From Bradyrhizobium sp. 4 (GTDB lineage: Bacteria > Pseudomonadota > Alphaproteobacteria > Rhizobiales > Xanthobacteraceae): a DNA stretch of 64,000 nucleotides. Numbering within the stretch: the stretch's first letter is position 1; each line of letters opens with the position of its first letter. The DNA lies in NCBI RefSeq assembly GCF_023100905.1, contig NZ_CP064686.1:6014001-6078000 (forward strand), written 5' to 3'. Positions 34,839 through 43,752 of this stretch are shown here, one piece after another. A model generated the notes under the pieces. That model saw nothing but the letters and a program-made list of their open reading frames with translations, had not been told where the DNA came from and ran no database searches. The position numbers were made by a program, and so were the translations under genes.

Positions 34839-35801
34839 ATGACGCGGCTGCGCTGTGCAATTCTGGACGACTATTTCAACCTCGCCCTCGACGTCGCCGA
34901 TTGGCAAAGCCTGTCCGACCGGATCGACGTCACCGTGTTCAGCCACCCCTTCGCCTCCGAGCAGGCCGCGGCGAGCGCGCTGGCCGATTTCGAGATCGTC
35001 TGTGCGATGCGCGAGCGCACCGCGTTCCCGAAGAGCCTGTTCGAAAGCCTGCCGAAGCTGAAGCTGCTGCTGACATCAGGCATGCGCAACGCCTCGATCG
35101 ACATGGAGGCCGCCAAGGCGCGCGGCATCACGATCGGCGGCACGCAATATTCGCGCGATCCGACTGCGCCCCTCACCATGGGCTTGATCCTGGAACTGAC
35201 CCGCGGCATCGGCCGCGAGAACGCACGCATGCATGCGGGCGAGCCTTGGCAGGCCTTTGCCGGCGTCGAGATCGAGGGATTGACGCTCGGCGTCGTCGGG
35301 CTCGGCAAGCTCGGCAGCAAGATGGCTGATATCGCGAAGGCGTTCGGCATGAACGTGATCGCCTGGAGCCCGAACCTGACCCCGGAGAAGTGCAAGGACG
35401 CCGGCGTCGGCTACGCCACCAAGGAGGAGCTGTTCTCCAAGGCCGATATCGTCAGCATCCATGTGGTGTTGAGCGAGCGCTCGCGCGGGCTGGTCGGGGC
35501 TGCCGATCTCGCGCGGATGAAGCCGACGGCCTTCGTCGTCAACACCGCGCGCGGGCCGATCGTGGACGAGCAGGCGCTGCTCGAGGCGTTGCAGCAGAAG
35601 AGGATTGCAGGCGCCGGCATCGACGTGTTCTCGGTCGAGCCGCTGCCGACGGACCATCCCTTCCGCAAGCTCGACAACCTCGTGCTGACGCCGCATCTCG
35701 GCTACGCCACCGAGGACGGCTTGCGCATCCATTACGGCCAGATGGTCGAGGCGATCGACGCCTTCACCAAGGGCAGCGGGCTGCCGCGGAAGCTGGCCTG
35801 A
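34839..35801 (+). CDS. D-2-hydroxyacid dehydrogenase family protein
   Basis: 320 residues. NAD-binding Rossmann motif GLGKLGSKMADIAKAFGMNV in the middle; catalytic Arg in NTARGPIVDEQAL, Glu in DVFSVEPLP and His in LTPHLGYATEDGL, all present. Reduces 2-oxo acids or oxidises D-2-hydroxy acids; the substrate is not evident. Monocistronic and convergent with an epimerase-type gene, 4 bp apart. Confidence 0.9.
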   Translation: MTRLRCAILDDYFNLALDVADWQSLSDRIDVTVFSHPFASEQAAASALADFEIVCAMRERTAFPKSLFESLPKLKLLLTSGMRNASIDMEAAKARGITIGGTQYSRDPTAPLTMGLILELTRGIGRENARMHAGEPWQAFAGVEIEGLTLGVVGLGKLGSKMADIAKAFGMNVIAWSPNLTPEKCKDAGVGYATKEELFSKADIVSIHVVLSERSRGLVGAADLARMKPTAFVVNTARGPIVDEQALLEALQQKRIAGAGIDVFSVEPLPTDHPFRKLDNLVLTPHLGYATEDGLRIHYGQMVEAIDAFTKGSGLPRKLA

Positions 35802-35805
35802 AGCC

Positions 35806-36774
35806 TCAGGCCGCCGTGCGGTGGCCGGCGGGCTGCCGCGCTGCATCGGCAAAGCTGTGGCGCCAGGAGGCATGCGCCGGCAGCCAGCCGAGCTCGCGCT
35901 TGACCTTGGCGTTGGATGCTCCGCGCACCTCCGTCATCATCGCAACAATGTGCTCGCCCGCAAGCAGGCGGCCGAGCCAGGCGGGGATGTGACGCGGCGG
36001 CTTGGCACCAAGGAGTTCGGCCAGCGCGGGCAACCAATCCTTCACCTGCGCCGGATGATCGTCGACGATATTGTAGATGCTGCCGGCGCGTCCGCGTTCA
36101 AGCGCGGCGAGCGTGGCAGAGGCGGCATCTTCGGTGTGAATGAACGACCACGTGCCGCCGCCATCGCCGATCACCGGCACACGCCGGTGGCGCAGCTGGT
36201 CGATCATCGCCGGCGAGAGCGTGCCCGTACCTGGTCCATAGAAGAATCCATAGCGCAGCACGATGCCCTCCGGTTTCGTTGAAGCGGTGACGCTTCGCTC
36301 CAGATAACGGATTGCCTCAAGCGTGCGTCGCAGCTCTCGCGGCGGATTCGAGTCCAGCTCATCGGTCTCGGTCTTCACCGTTCCCCCGGCGCGACTGAAG
36401 GTCCAGCCGCAGAAGCTTTGCGCGATGAAGCGCCTGGCGCCCGCCTCGCGTGCGGCATTCAGCAGAATGTCGGTTCCGCGGGTGCGGAGCTCGTTGGTTC
36501 GCGCGAAAGCCCGATCGAAATGGCGGAGGTCCGTGGCGGCCGCGAGATCTGTCATCTGGTGGATGACGGCGTCGGGCTTTGCCGCAATCACCGGAGCGCG
36601 CATGCTGTCGGCATCGAGGCCGTCGGCCACGACCGGCTCCGCACCCAATCGCCGCACAAGGTCTGTTTTTGCCGCACTCCGTGTCGTGCCGATCACGGAA
36701 TGACCCGCGGCGACAAACGCCGGAACAAGATACTGACCGACCGCGCCGGTCGCGCCCGCAACAAAGATGCGCAT
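35806..36774 (-). CDS. NAD-dependent epimerase/dehydratase family protein
   Basis: 322 residues from ATG 36774. Extended SDR: the cofactor motif VAGATGAVGQYLV is at the N-terminus and GSIYNIVDDHPAQVKDWLPA matches substrate-domain regions. The usual YxxxK active site is not obvious (the local sequence is AQSFCGWTFSRAGG), so it may be an atypical or NmrA-like member. Function unknown. Confidence 0.82.
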   Translation of the reverse strand: MRIFVAGATGAVGQYLVPAFVAAGHSVIGTTRSAAKTDLVRRLGAEPVVADGLDADSMRAPVIAAKPDAVIHQMTDLAAATDLRHFDRAFARTNELRTRGTDILLNAAREAGARRFIAQSFCGWTFSRAGGTVKTETDELDSNPPRELRRTLEAIRYLERSVTASTKPEGIVLRYGFFYGPGTGTLSPAMIDQLRHRRVPVIGDGGGTWSFIHTEDAASATLAALERGRAGSIYNIVDDHPAQVKDWLPALAELLGAKPPRHIPAWLGRLLAGEHIVAMMTEVRGASNAKVKRELGWLPAHASWRHSFADAARQPAGHRTAA

Positions 36775-36956
36775 CCTGTGCTCCTCAATTCGTTGCAATC
36801 CTCCCGGACGTAATCGAGGTGCGGAGCCGTTCAAGCAAGGCATGCGCATACGCAAGCGAGACATGCTCGCATGCGCCAAATGATGACGGCGCGTGACCGA
36901 AGGCCACGCGCCGTCATCAGATCAATTCTTGCTAGATCAATTCTTGCGAGGCCAGT

Positions 36957-38147
36957 TCAGCGCACGGTGACGGGCGCGGGCAGCGGCGGCACCACTGTCG
37001 GCTGGGTGCCTCCGACCGGGCCGGCCTGTGCGGCCATCGGAGCGGGGCCGGCAGCACCGGGCACGGGCGCGGCGGATGCGGTCGCAGTTCCCGGCGGCGG
37101 ACCACCCGGCATCACGACCACGCGGGTGCCGACCTTGACGCGATCGAACAGATCGGAGACGTCCTCGTTCAGCATGCCGATGCAGCCGGAGGAAACGAAC
37201 TTGCCGATGGTCGAGGGCTGGTTGGTGCCGTGGATGCGGTAGACGGTCGAGCCGAGATACATCGCGCGGGCGCCGAGCGGATTGCCGGGACCGCCGGCCA
37301 TGAAGCGCGGCAGATAGGGCTGGCGCTCGATCATCTCCGTCGGCGGATGCCAATCCGGCCACTCGGCCTTGCGAGTGATCTTCTGCACGCCGGTCCAGGT
37401 GAAGCCGTCGCGGCCGACGCGGACGCCGTAGCGGATCGCACGGCCGTTGCCGAGCACGTAATAAAGGTAGGTATTCGGGGTATCGACGATGAGCGTTCCG
37501 GCCGGCTCCTTGGTCGCCAGCGAGACTTCCTGGCGGCGCAGGTTCTGCGGCAGCTGCGCCGGGGCAGCGTCAGGCTGCTCCTCGGGCGGGAGCGAGGCGA
37601 TCGCCATCGGCCGGCCGTCGGCACCCACGGGCGGCTGCCCGGCCTGGACCGTTCCGGTCGCGCCGGGACCACCGACAGCCTCGGGCGGACGCAGGCCGTC
37701 ACTGCCGGGCGCCTGAGCCGGACGATCGGCGTAGATCACCGCGGGCGGGCCGGCAGGGCGGCCGTAGCGCGGATCGTCGGGTGATGTCACGGGCCCCTGC
37801 GGCGGCGCGGCCGAGTAGACGGGGGCGCCGGCGGGACGGCCATAACGGGGATCATCGGGCGACATCACCGGCCCCTGTGGGGGCGCGGCGGAATACACCG
37901 GGGGAGCGCCGGGCGGACGGCCGTAGCGCGGATCCGGGCCGGGCGGCGGCAGCGCTGCCTGCGGCATCGAATCGTCTTCATCGTCGAGCGCGTCGAAACT
38001 CGGCGCGCGGTCGCCGGGCCGATATTCGGCCGGCGCGCCATAGTTCGGCGCCTGCTGGACCGGATAGCTCTGGGCCTGCGCGAGCGAGGTTCCCGCCGCA
38101 GCGACTGTTGCGGCAGCGCATATCGTCAGAAAATGTTTGATCATCAT
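36957..38147 (-). CDS. L,D-transpeptidase (YkuD) with Pro-rich repeat linker
   Basis: 396 residues from ATG 38147. Signal peptide cleaved near LAQAQS. Residues 71-140 are about three copies of a 25-residue unit (DPRYGRPAGAPVYSAAPPQG). The YkuD domain is at about residues 215-335 with catalytic His306 (HGTNQ) and Cys322 (SSGCIGM); the fourth motif residue is Gly instead of the common Arg. A Pro-rich tail follows. It forms 3-3 peptidoglycan links or attaches proteins to peptidoglycan. Confidence 0.9.
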   Translation of the reverse strand: MMIKHFLTICAAATVAAAGTSLAQAQSYPVQQAPNYGAPAEYRPGDRAPSFDALDDEDDSMPQAALPPPGPDPRYGRPPGAPPVYSAAPPQGPVMSPDDPRYGRPAGAPVYSAAPPQGPVTSPDDPRYGRPAGPPAVIYADRPAQAPGSDGLRPPEAVGGPGATGTVQAGQPPVGADGRPMAIASLPPEEQPDAAPAQLPQNLRRQEVSLATKEPAGTLIVDTPNTYLYYVLGNGRAIRYGVRVGRDGFTWTGVQKITRKAEWPDWHPPTEMIERQPYLPRFMAGGPGNPLGARAMYLGSTVYRIHGTNQPSTIGKFVSSGCIGMLNEDVSDLFDRVKVGTRVVVMPGGPPPGTATASAAPVPGAAGPAPMAAQAGPVGGTQPTVVPPLPAPVTVR

Positions 38148-38402
38148 CGCTCTTGTATAGTCCCCGGGCCCCGTCCGGACCGTTAACGGCCAGATGACGG
38201 AAGATAGCGGCACATTCAAGACATGACAGGCGGATTTGTGCCTGATTTGCCGATTTGTGATCCGCAAGACTACCGTTGCCTGCTTGCATCAGGGGACGAA
38301 AATCAGCCCACGCCCGAGATCGCAGGAGTCGCCGGCTCCGTTTTTTACGGAACGGCGCGGAATCGTTGCGGTATGTTCGAATCAGCCTGATTCGCCTCCG
38401 CT

Positions 38403-39314
38403 TTGAGCTTCGATCCCCGCGTGGCGAACGCGGCAAGCAGTACCGTCACCGCGTTCAGATGGCTCATGGGCCCTGGCCACTTCGCCGCCGGGGCGGAAAT
38501 TCGCAATCCCTCGATGCTTCCCGGCTTTCGCTTCCTGTTTGCCGCGATCCTGCTGTCAGCCTCCATCCTGGTGTTCGGCCTGGGCGCCGCCGCGCTGCTG
38601 CGGGCGAGCCACGAGCAGTATGTCAGCAACCCCTCCTGGCGGAATGGTCCGCAGGAGCAGGTGTTTGCACAGGCTCCCGAGCCGGCCCTGCCGGTGCTCG
38701 CGGTCCTGCGCGCCGAGCCGGAAGCAGCCACCGATCCGACACCGTCGCTGCGCGATCAAGTCCCGACCATCGCGCTGCCGATGAGCGAGCCCGAACAGGT
38801 CGTCGCGCTGACGACTGAGACCGACGGTCAGCCGCAGGTCGCTGCACCTCCGGCCGACGTCCCGGCCGAGCCGGCCAATGTCGAGGCCGAGACCAAGGCC
38901 GAGAGGACGATGGACGCCGCGGCGCCGGCCTCAAGCAACACGCTTACTCCGGCCGACGCCAGCGCATCCATCGCCGAGACCAAGGCCGTTTCGATCGCTC
39001 TCACGAGCAAACCAGCACCTGCCGCCCCCAGCGGAGCCCCGGCTTCGTCCACGTTCGACATGGCGAGCGCGAAGTTCGCCGCATTGAACGACCCGGCGAC
39101 CACGGCCTGGAAGGATCCGCCGGCGAAGACCAAGGCCGACTCTAAGGCCGACAGCGGTTCGCCGGAGAGCAAGGCGACCAAGCCGCGGGCGCATCGCGTG
39201 AAGAAGCGCCGCCGCATTGTCCGGCGTCCGCCGCCGCCTGTTCAGCAACTCGATCCGTTTGGGCAGCCGCAACCCACACTCGCCGCGACGACGACCGCGC
39301 GCGCACGTCAGTAG
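38403..39314 (+). CDS. Single-pass membrane hypothetical protein, Ala/Pro-rich
   Basis: The frame begins with TTG 38403. An ATG at 38466 or at about 38514 (MLPGFRFLFAAILLSASILV) is the likelier start, since it puts the membrane helix at the N-terminus. After that helix the chain is Ala/Pro/Glu/Lys-rich and disordered, with a very basic C-terminus (RAHRVKKRRRIVRRPPPPVQ). Divergent from the L,D-transpeptidase gene; a cell-envelope role is a guess. Confidence 0.65.
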   Translation: MSFDPRVANAASSTVTAFRWLMGPGHFAAGAEIRNPSMLPGFRFLFAAILLSASILVFGLGAAALLRASHEQYVSNPSWRNGPQEQVFAQAPEPALPVLAVLRAEPEAATDPTPSLRDQVPTIALPMSEPEQVVALTTETDGQPQVAAPPADVPAEPANVEAETKAERTMDAAAPASSNTLTPADASASIAETKAVSIALTSKPAPAAPSGAPASSTFDMASAKFAALNDPATTAWKDPPAKTKADSKADSGSPESKATKPRAHRVKKRRRIVRRPPPPVQQLDPFGQPQPTLAATTTARARQ

Positions 39315-39316
39315 GG

Positions 39317-40168
39317 TTACGCTGGCCCCGTCGCGATCGGCGGTCCCTTTTCCTGCCCCCATTCCGACCACGAGCCGTCATAGAGCGCGGTGTCGGTGAT
39401 GCCGAGGCGATAGAGCGCCAGCGTCAGCACGCCGGCGGAGACGCCGGAGCCGCAGCTCGTCACAATCGGGGCATCGAGCTTGACGCCGGCGCCCGTGAAG
39501 GCGGCGCGGAGATCATCGAGCGGCTTCATCGTGCCGGTCGCGGCGTCGAACAGAAGATTGTAGGGCACGTTGCGCGCGCCCGGGATATGGCCGGAGCGAA
39601 TGCCCGCGCGCGGCTCCGGCGCCCGTCCCTCGAACCGGTCGGCGGCGCGCGCGTCGATCACCTGCTCGGCACGGCTTTCGACGTTGGCGATCAATTGCTG
39701 CATGCTGCGCACGCACTTGGAATCGTAGCTCGCCTTGAATGTCGCTGGCTTCGGCTTCGCCTCGCCGCTCTCGACGGGACGCCCCTCGGCGCGCCACTTC
39801 TTCAGGCCGCCATTGAGGATGCGCACATTGCTATGGCCGAAAGCCAGGAACATCCACCACGCGCGGGGAGCAGCGACCCAGCCGCCGGCATCGTAGATCA
39901 CGACGGTGTCGGCATTGGAGATGCCGAGATGACCGACGTCGTGGCCGAACTGCTCGGCGCTCGGATACATGTGCGGCAGCGGGTTGGAATGGTCCGAGAC
40001 CGCGTCGACGTCGAAGAACACTGCGCCTGGCAGATGCGCGGCGAGGTAATCATCCTTCGGCAATGGCAGCACGCCGGGCAGCTTGAAGCTGGCGTCGAGC
40101 ACCTTGATGTTGGCATCGTTGATGTGGGCGGCGAGCCATTCGGTGGAGACGAGGGGATCGGTGGTCAT
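39317..40168 (-). CDS. sseA: 3-mercaptopyruvate sulfurtransferase
   Basis: 283 residues with two rhodanese domains. The C-terminal active-site loop is VTSCGSGVSAG, the CG(S/T)G type of mercaptopyruvate rather than thiosulfate sulfurtransferases. The start LVSTEWLAAHINDANIKVLD is typical of SseA. Transfers sulfur from 3-mercaptopyruvate to thiols or cyanide. Upstream on the same strand is a second rhodanese gene, separated by a repeat. Confidence 0.92.
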   Translation of the reverse strand: MTTDPLVSTEWLAAHINDANIKVLDASFKLPGVLPLPKDDYLAAHLPGAVFFDVDAVSDHSNPLPHMYPSAEQFGHDVGHLGISNADTVVIYDAGGWVAAPRAWWMFLAFGHSNVRILNGGLKKWRAEGRPVESGEAKPKPATFKASYDSKCVRSMQQLIANVESRAEQVIDARAADRFEGRAPEPRAGIRSGHIPGARNVPYNLLFDAATGTMKPLDDLRAAFTGAGVKLDAPIVTSCGSGVSAGVLTLALYRLGITDTALYDGSWSEWGQEKGPPIATGPA

Positions 40169-40240
40169 GCGAGGTCTTTCTTGTCATTCCGGGCTAGCGC
40201 AACGTGAGCGAGGTTGAAGCAGTGTGCATCCAACTCCGCT

Positions 40241-40361
40241 GTCATCGCCCGGCCAGTGCGCAATTGCGCACTAGGAACGGGCGATCCAGTATTCCAGAGG
40301 CGATTGCGATTGGGCCGAAAGGCCGCCGCGTACTGGATTCCCCGCTTTCGCGGGGAATGAC
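40241..40361. repeat. Palindromic repeat family B, copy 4 (with insertion)
   Basis: About 121 bp between the two rhodanese genes. Same GTCATCGCCCGG start and GGGGAATGAC end as other family B copies, but the left arm carries an additional CCAGTGCGCAATTGCGCACT palindrome. Confidence 0.75.
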
Positions 40362-40391
40362 GCCGGAGATTGGAGCGGCAGCGCAGCACCC

Positions 40392-40805
40392 TCACCCCTT
40401 CTTCTTCGGCTCCCACTGTTGAGTCGGCCCGCCGGCGTCGCGCCAGGCGGCGTAGCCGCCGGCGATGTGGGCGACGGGTTTGAGGCCCATGTCCTGCGCG
40501 GTCTTGGCGGCGAGCGCAGAGCGCAAGCCGCCGGCGCAATGGAACACGAACTTCTTGTCCTCCTGGAACACCGGCTTCGCATAAGGGCTCTGCGGATCGA
40601 TCCAGAATTCGAGCATGCCGCGGGTGCAGGCGAACGCGCCGGGGATGCGGCCGTCGCGCTCGATCTCGCGGGGATCGCGGATATCGACGATGACGACGTC
40701 GCCGTTCTTCGAGATCTCGATGGCGTCCTTGGCGGTGAGCGTCTCGATCTCGGCATTGGCCTCGTCGATCAGCGCCTTGATGCCGCGGGTGATGGTCTGG
40801 GGCAC
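40392..40805 (-). CDS. Single-domain rhodanese-like protein
   Basis: 137 residues, one rhodanese domain. The active-site cysteine is in VFHCAGGLRSALAAKTAQDM, following DVVIVDIRDPREIERDGRIP. Sulfur carrier or thiol sulfurtransferase in the cytosol. It lies between the VWA gene and sseA on the same strand, which suggests a sulfur or cofactor-maturation theme for the neighbourhood. Confidence 0.9.
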   Translation of the reverse strand: MPQTITRGIKALIDEANAEIETLTAKDAIEISKNGDVVIVDIRDPREIERDGRIPGAFACTRGMLEFWIDPQSPYAKPVFQEDKKFVFHCAGGLRSALAAKTAQDMGLKPVAHIAGGYAAWRDAGGPTQQWEPKKKG

Positions 40806-40850
40806 GTGGTCCTCCCTCTTGTTGTCATTCCGGGGCGCGCGGAGCGCGAG

Positions 40851-42026
40851 CTAGTGCGTCAATTCCTTCATCGCACCCTCAAGCCCCTCGATCGTGATCG
40901 GGTACATGCGGTTGGCGAAGATGCGTTTGATGATGGTGGTGGATTCCGAATAGTCCCAGTGCTTCTGCTGCACGGGATTGAGCCACACCGAATGCGGATA
41001 GGTGCGGATGATGCGGTCGAGCCAGACCGAGCCGGGCTCCTCGTTGACGTGCTCGACCGAGCCGCCGGGCACCATGATCTCGTAGGGCGACATCGATGCG
41101 TCGCCGACGAACACGATCTTGTAGTCGTGCGGGTATTTATGCAGCACGTCCCAGGTCGGCGTGCGGTCGGTGAAGCGACGCTTGTTCTGCTTCCACACGC
41201 CTTCATAGAGGCAGTTGTGGAAGTAGAAATACTCCATGTGTTTGAACTCGCTCTTCGCGGCCGAGAACAGCTCCTCGACCTGCTCGATATGCGCGTCCAT
41301 GGAGCCGCCGATGTCGAAGAACACCAGCAGCTTCACCGCGTTGCGCCGCTCGGGCCGCATGTGCACATCGAGATAGCCGTGATTGGCGGTCTCGCGGATG
41401 GTGGTATCGAGATCGAGTTCGTCAGGCGCGCCGGTGCGCGCGAACTTGCGCAGGCGACGCAATGCCACTTTGATGTTGCGGATGCCGAGCTCGACATTGC
41501 CGTCGAGATCCTTGAACTCGCGCTTGTCCCACACCTTCACGGCGCGGTTGTTGCGGTTCTTGTCCTGGCCGATGCGGATGCCTTCGGGATTGTAGCCATG
41601 GGCGCCGAACGGCGAGGTGCCGGCGGTGCCGATCCACTTCGAGCCGCCCTGATGGCGGCCCTTTTGCTCCTCGAGGCGCTTCTTCAGGGTCTCCATGAGC
41701 TTGTCCCAGCCCATGGCCTCGATCTGCTTCTTCTCGTCCTCGGTGAGGTATTTTTCGGCGAGCTTCTTCAGCCACTCCTCGGGGATCTCGGCCCCCTCCA
41801 TGGCGTCGAGCAGGCTTTCCAGCCCCTTGAAGACGGTGCCGAAGACGCGGTCGAACTTGTCGAGGTTGCGCTCGTCCTTCACCAGCGAGGTGCGCGAGAG
41901 ATAGTAGAAATTCTCGACCGAGTAGTCCGCAAGATCAGCGTCGAGCGCCTCCATCAGCGTGAGGTATTCGCGCAGCGTCACGGGGACCTGCGCATCGCGC
42001 AGAGAAGTGAAGAATTGCAGGAACAT
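40851..42026 (-). CDS. VWA domain protein (CoxE-like)
   Basis: 391 residues from ATG 42026. The N-terminal part has a MoxR-partner helical region (TLREYLTLMEALDADLADYS, MEGAEIPEEWLKKLAEKYLT). The C-terminal VWA domain begins near residue 230; its metal site reads DIGGS (238-242), a degenerate form of the usual DxSxS. MoxR-associated VWA proteins load metals or assemble complexes (CO dehydrogenase, methanol dehydrogenase). Its MoxR partner is on the opposite strand 475 bp away. Confidence 0.88.
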   Translation of the reverse strand: MFLQFFTSLRDAQVPVTLREYLTLMEALDADLADYSVENFYYLSRTSLVKDERNLDKFDRVFGTVFKGLESLLDAMEGAEIPEEWLKKLAEKYLTEDEKKQIEAMGWDKLMETLKKRLEEQKGRHQGGSKWIGTAGTSPFGAHGYNPEGIRIGQDKNRNNRAVKVWDKREFKDLDGNVELGIRNIKVALRRLRKFARTGAPDELDLDTTIRETANHGYLDVHMRPERRNAVKLLVFFDIGGSMDAHIEQVEELFSAAKSEFKHMEYFYFHNCLYEGVWKQNKRRFTDRTPTWDVLHKYPHDYKIVFVGDASMSPYEIMVPGGSVEHVNEEPGSVWLDRIIRTYPHSVWLNPVQQKHWDYSESTTIIKRIFANRMYPITIEGLEGAMKELTH

Positions 42027-42149
42027 GGGTGACAGATTGCCCGTCGGGGGGCGAACGTCAAGGGGCGGAGGCCACTGCTCTGCGCTGGACCGGGAGGCTT
42101 TTTGCTCTAGAATTGGTTGTCTCACGGGGTTGTTTTGGGGACGTTTGCA

Positions 42150-42395
42150 ATGGGAATTCTCGCAGCGCTCATCATTGGCGCGATCGCAGGCTGGCTTGCC
42201 GGCAAGATTGTCCATGGGGCGGGATTTGGGCTGATCGGCAACATCGTCGTCGGCATCATCGGTGCACTCGTGGCCAGCTGGATTCTGCCTCAGCTGCATA
42301 TCCAGCTCGCAACCGGCACGGTCGGGGCCATCGTGGATGCCACGATCGGCGCGGTGATTGTGCTCGTCATCCTTTCGCTGATAAAACGGGTCTGA
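42150..42395 (+). CDS. GlsB/YeaQ/YmgE family membrane protein
   Basis: 81 residues from ATG 42150. Three hydrophobic segments with GxxxG patterns: ALIIGAIAGWLAGKI, GLIGNIVVGIIGALVASWIL and IVDATIGAVIVLVILSL. Transglycosylase-associated/stress-responsive family, function poorly understood. It stands between the divergent VWA and MoxR genes and has its own terminator. Confidence 0.9.
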   Translation: MGILAALIIGAIAGWLAGKIVHGAGFGLIGNIVVGIIGALVASWILPQLHIQLATGTVGAIVDATIGAVIVLVILSLIKRV

Positions 42396-42411
42396 AAGCC
42401 TGACCGAACCA

Positions 42412-42445
42412 GGAACGGCCGCCACGCGCGGCCGTTCCGTTTGTT
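42412..42445 (+). terminator. Rho-independent terminator after the GlsB-like gene
   Basis: Perfect 11-bp stem GGAACGGCCGC / GCGGCCGTTCC with loop CACGC, then GTTTGTT. Confidence 0.85.
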
Positions 42446-42500
42446 GGACCAGGGCCATGAAACTGGCAATTCCTGGGACGACGACCAACAAGGACGCACG

Positions 42501-43343
42501 ATGAAATTTACCGGCACCAAGGACTATGTCGCGACCGACGATCTCAAGGTCGCGGTCAATGCCTCGATCGTGCTGGAGCGCCCGCTGCTCATCAAGGGCG
42601 AGCCCGGCACCGGCAAGACGGTGCTGGCGGAGGAGGTGGCGAAGGCGCTGAACGCCCCGCTCCTGACCTGGCACATCAAGTCCACTACCAAGGCGCAGCA
42701 GGGCCTTTACGAATACGACGCGGTGTCGCGCCTGCGCGACAGCCAGCTCGGCGATGCCCGCGTGTCCGACATCAAGAACTACATCAAGCGCGGCAAACTG
42801 TGGGATGCCTTCACCGCCGAGCAGCGCCCGGTCCTCCTGATCGACGAGATCGACAAGGCCGACATCGAATTCCCGAACGATTTGCTGCTCGAGCTCGACC
42901 GCATGGAATTCCATGTCTACGAGACCGGCGAGACGATCAAGGCCAAGCAGCGCCCGATCATGATGATCACCTCCAACAACGAGAAGGAGCTGCCGGACGC
43001 GTTCCTGCGCCGTTGCTTCTTCCACTACATCAAGTTCCCCGACGCCGACACCATGACCCGAATCGTCGACGTCCACTTCCCCAACATCAAGAAGCAGCTG
43101 GTCGAGGAAGCCTTGCGCATTTTCTTCGAGGTCCGCGAGGTGCCCGGCCTGAAGAAGAAGCCGTCGACCTCGGAGCTGCTCGACTGGCTCAAGCTGCTGC
43201 TCAACGAAGACATGAGCGTCGAGCAGCTGCGCGAACGCGACCCGCGAAAACTGATCCCGCCGCTGCACGGCGCGCTGCTCAAGAACGAGCAGGACGTGCA
43301 TCTGTTCGAGCGACTCGCGTTCCTGAGTCGGAGGGAAGTATAG
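42501..43343 (+). CDS. MoxR family AAA+ ATPase
   Basis: 280 residues from ATG 42501. Walker A GEPGTGKT at residues 33-40, Walker B VLLIDEIDKAD near 115, sensor region MITSNNEKELPDAFLRRCFF. MoxR ATPases act as chaperones that open or load cofactor-binding enzymes together with a VWA protein; the VWA gene at 40851 is the likely partner, encoded divergently across the GlsB-like gene. Confidence 0.93.
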   Translation: MKFTGTKDYVATDDLKVAVNASIVLERPLLIKGEPGTGKTVLAEEVAKALNAPLLTWHIKSTTKAQQGLYEYDAVSRLRDSQLGDARVSDIKNYIKRGKLWDAFTAEQRPVLLIDEIDKADIEFPNDLLLELDRMEFHVYETGETIKAKQRPIMMITSNNEKELPDAFLRRCFFHYIKFPDADTMTRIVDVHFPNIKKQLVEEALRIFFEVREVPGLKKKPSTSELLDWLKLLLNEDMSVEQLRERDPRKLIPPLHGALLKNEQDVHLFERLAFLSRREV

Positions 43344-43379
43344 GTTCGAGCGCACTCCGCTGCCGCGCCACCTTCCGGT

Positions 43380-43481
43380 GTCATTCCCCGCGAAGGCGGG
43401 GAATCCAGTACGCCGCGGCTTCTCGACTCAATCATAACCGCCTCTGGAATACTGGATCGCCCGGTCAAGCCGGGCGATGAC
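43380..43481. repeat. Palindromic repeat family B, copy 5 (inverted)
   Basis: Same element as 10853 but in the reverse order: starts GTCATTCCCCGCG, has CCAGTACGCCGCGG / GAATACTGGATC inner arms and ends CGGGCGATGAC. The gap 43344-43752 holds this element, the family A copy at 43512, and then about 160 bp with no recognisable gene. Confidence 0.8.
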
Positions 43482-43511
43482 ACCGAGAGTGTGGCGCACT
43501 CTCTCCACCTC

Positions 43512-43589
43512 GTCATTGCGAGCGCAGCGAAGCAATCCAGGCTGCCTCCGCGGAAAGATCCTGGATTGCATCGCTGCGCTCGCAATGAC
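43512..43589. repeat. Palindromic repeat family A, copy 3
   Basis: 78 bp: GTCATTGCGAGCGCAGCG start, AAGCAATCCAGG / CCTGGATTGC arms, GCTCGCAATGAC end. 31 bp from the family B copy. Confidence 0.85.
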
Positions 43590-43752
43590 GGAGCAAGGGC
43601 GAGCATCGCCCTCTCGAACTCGCGTTTCAAATCGCGAGGGGCGGACCAAGGTCGCGTGAGATGGGCCTCCGGCTCTGCAGCGCACAGCTGCACCGGACGA
43701 TGCTTCGCATCGCTGGGGAAGCGGTGCGCTGCGTCTGGGGCACGAGACCTTG

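Noticed and set aside
40851..43355. 834-codon minus-strand frame
   Set aside because: Only the part from 40851 to 42026 (VWA protein) is real; the rest is antisense of the MoxR gene and intergenic DNA.
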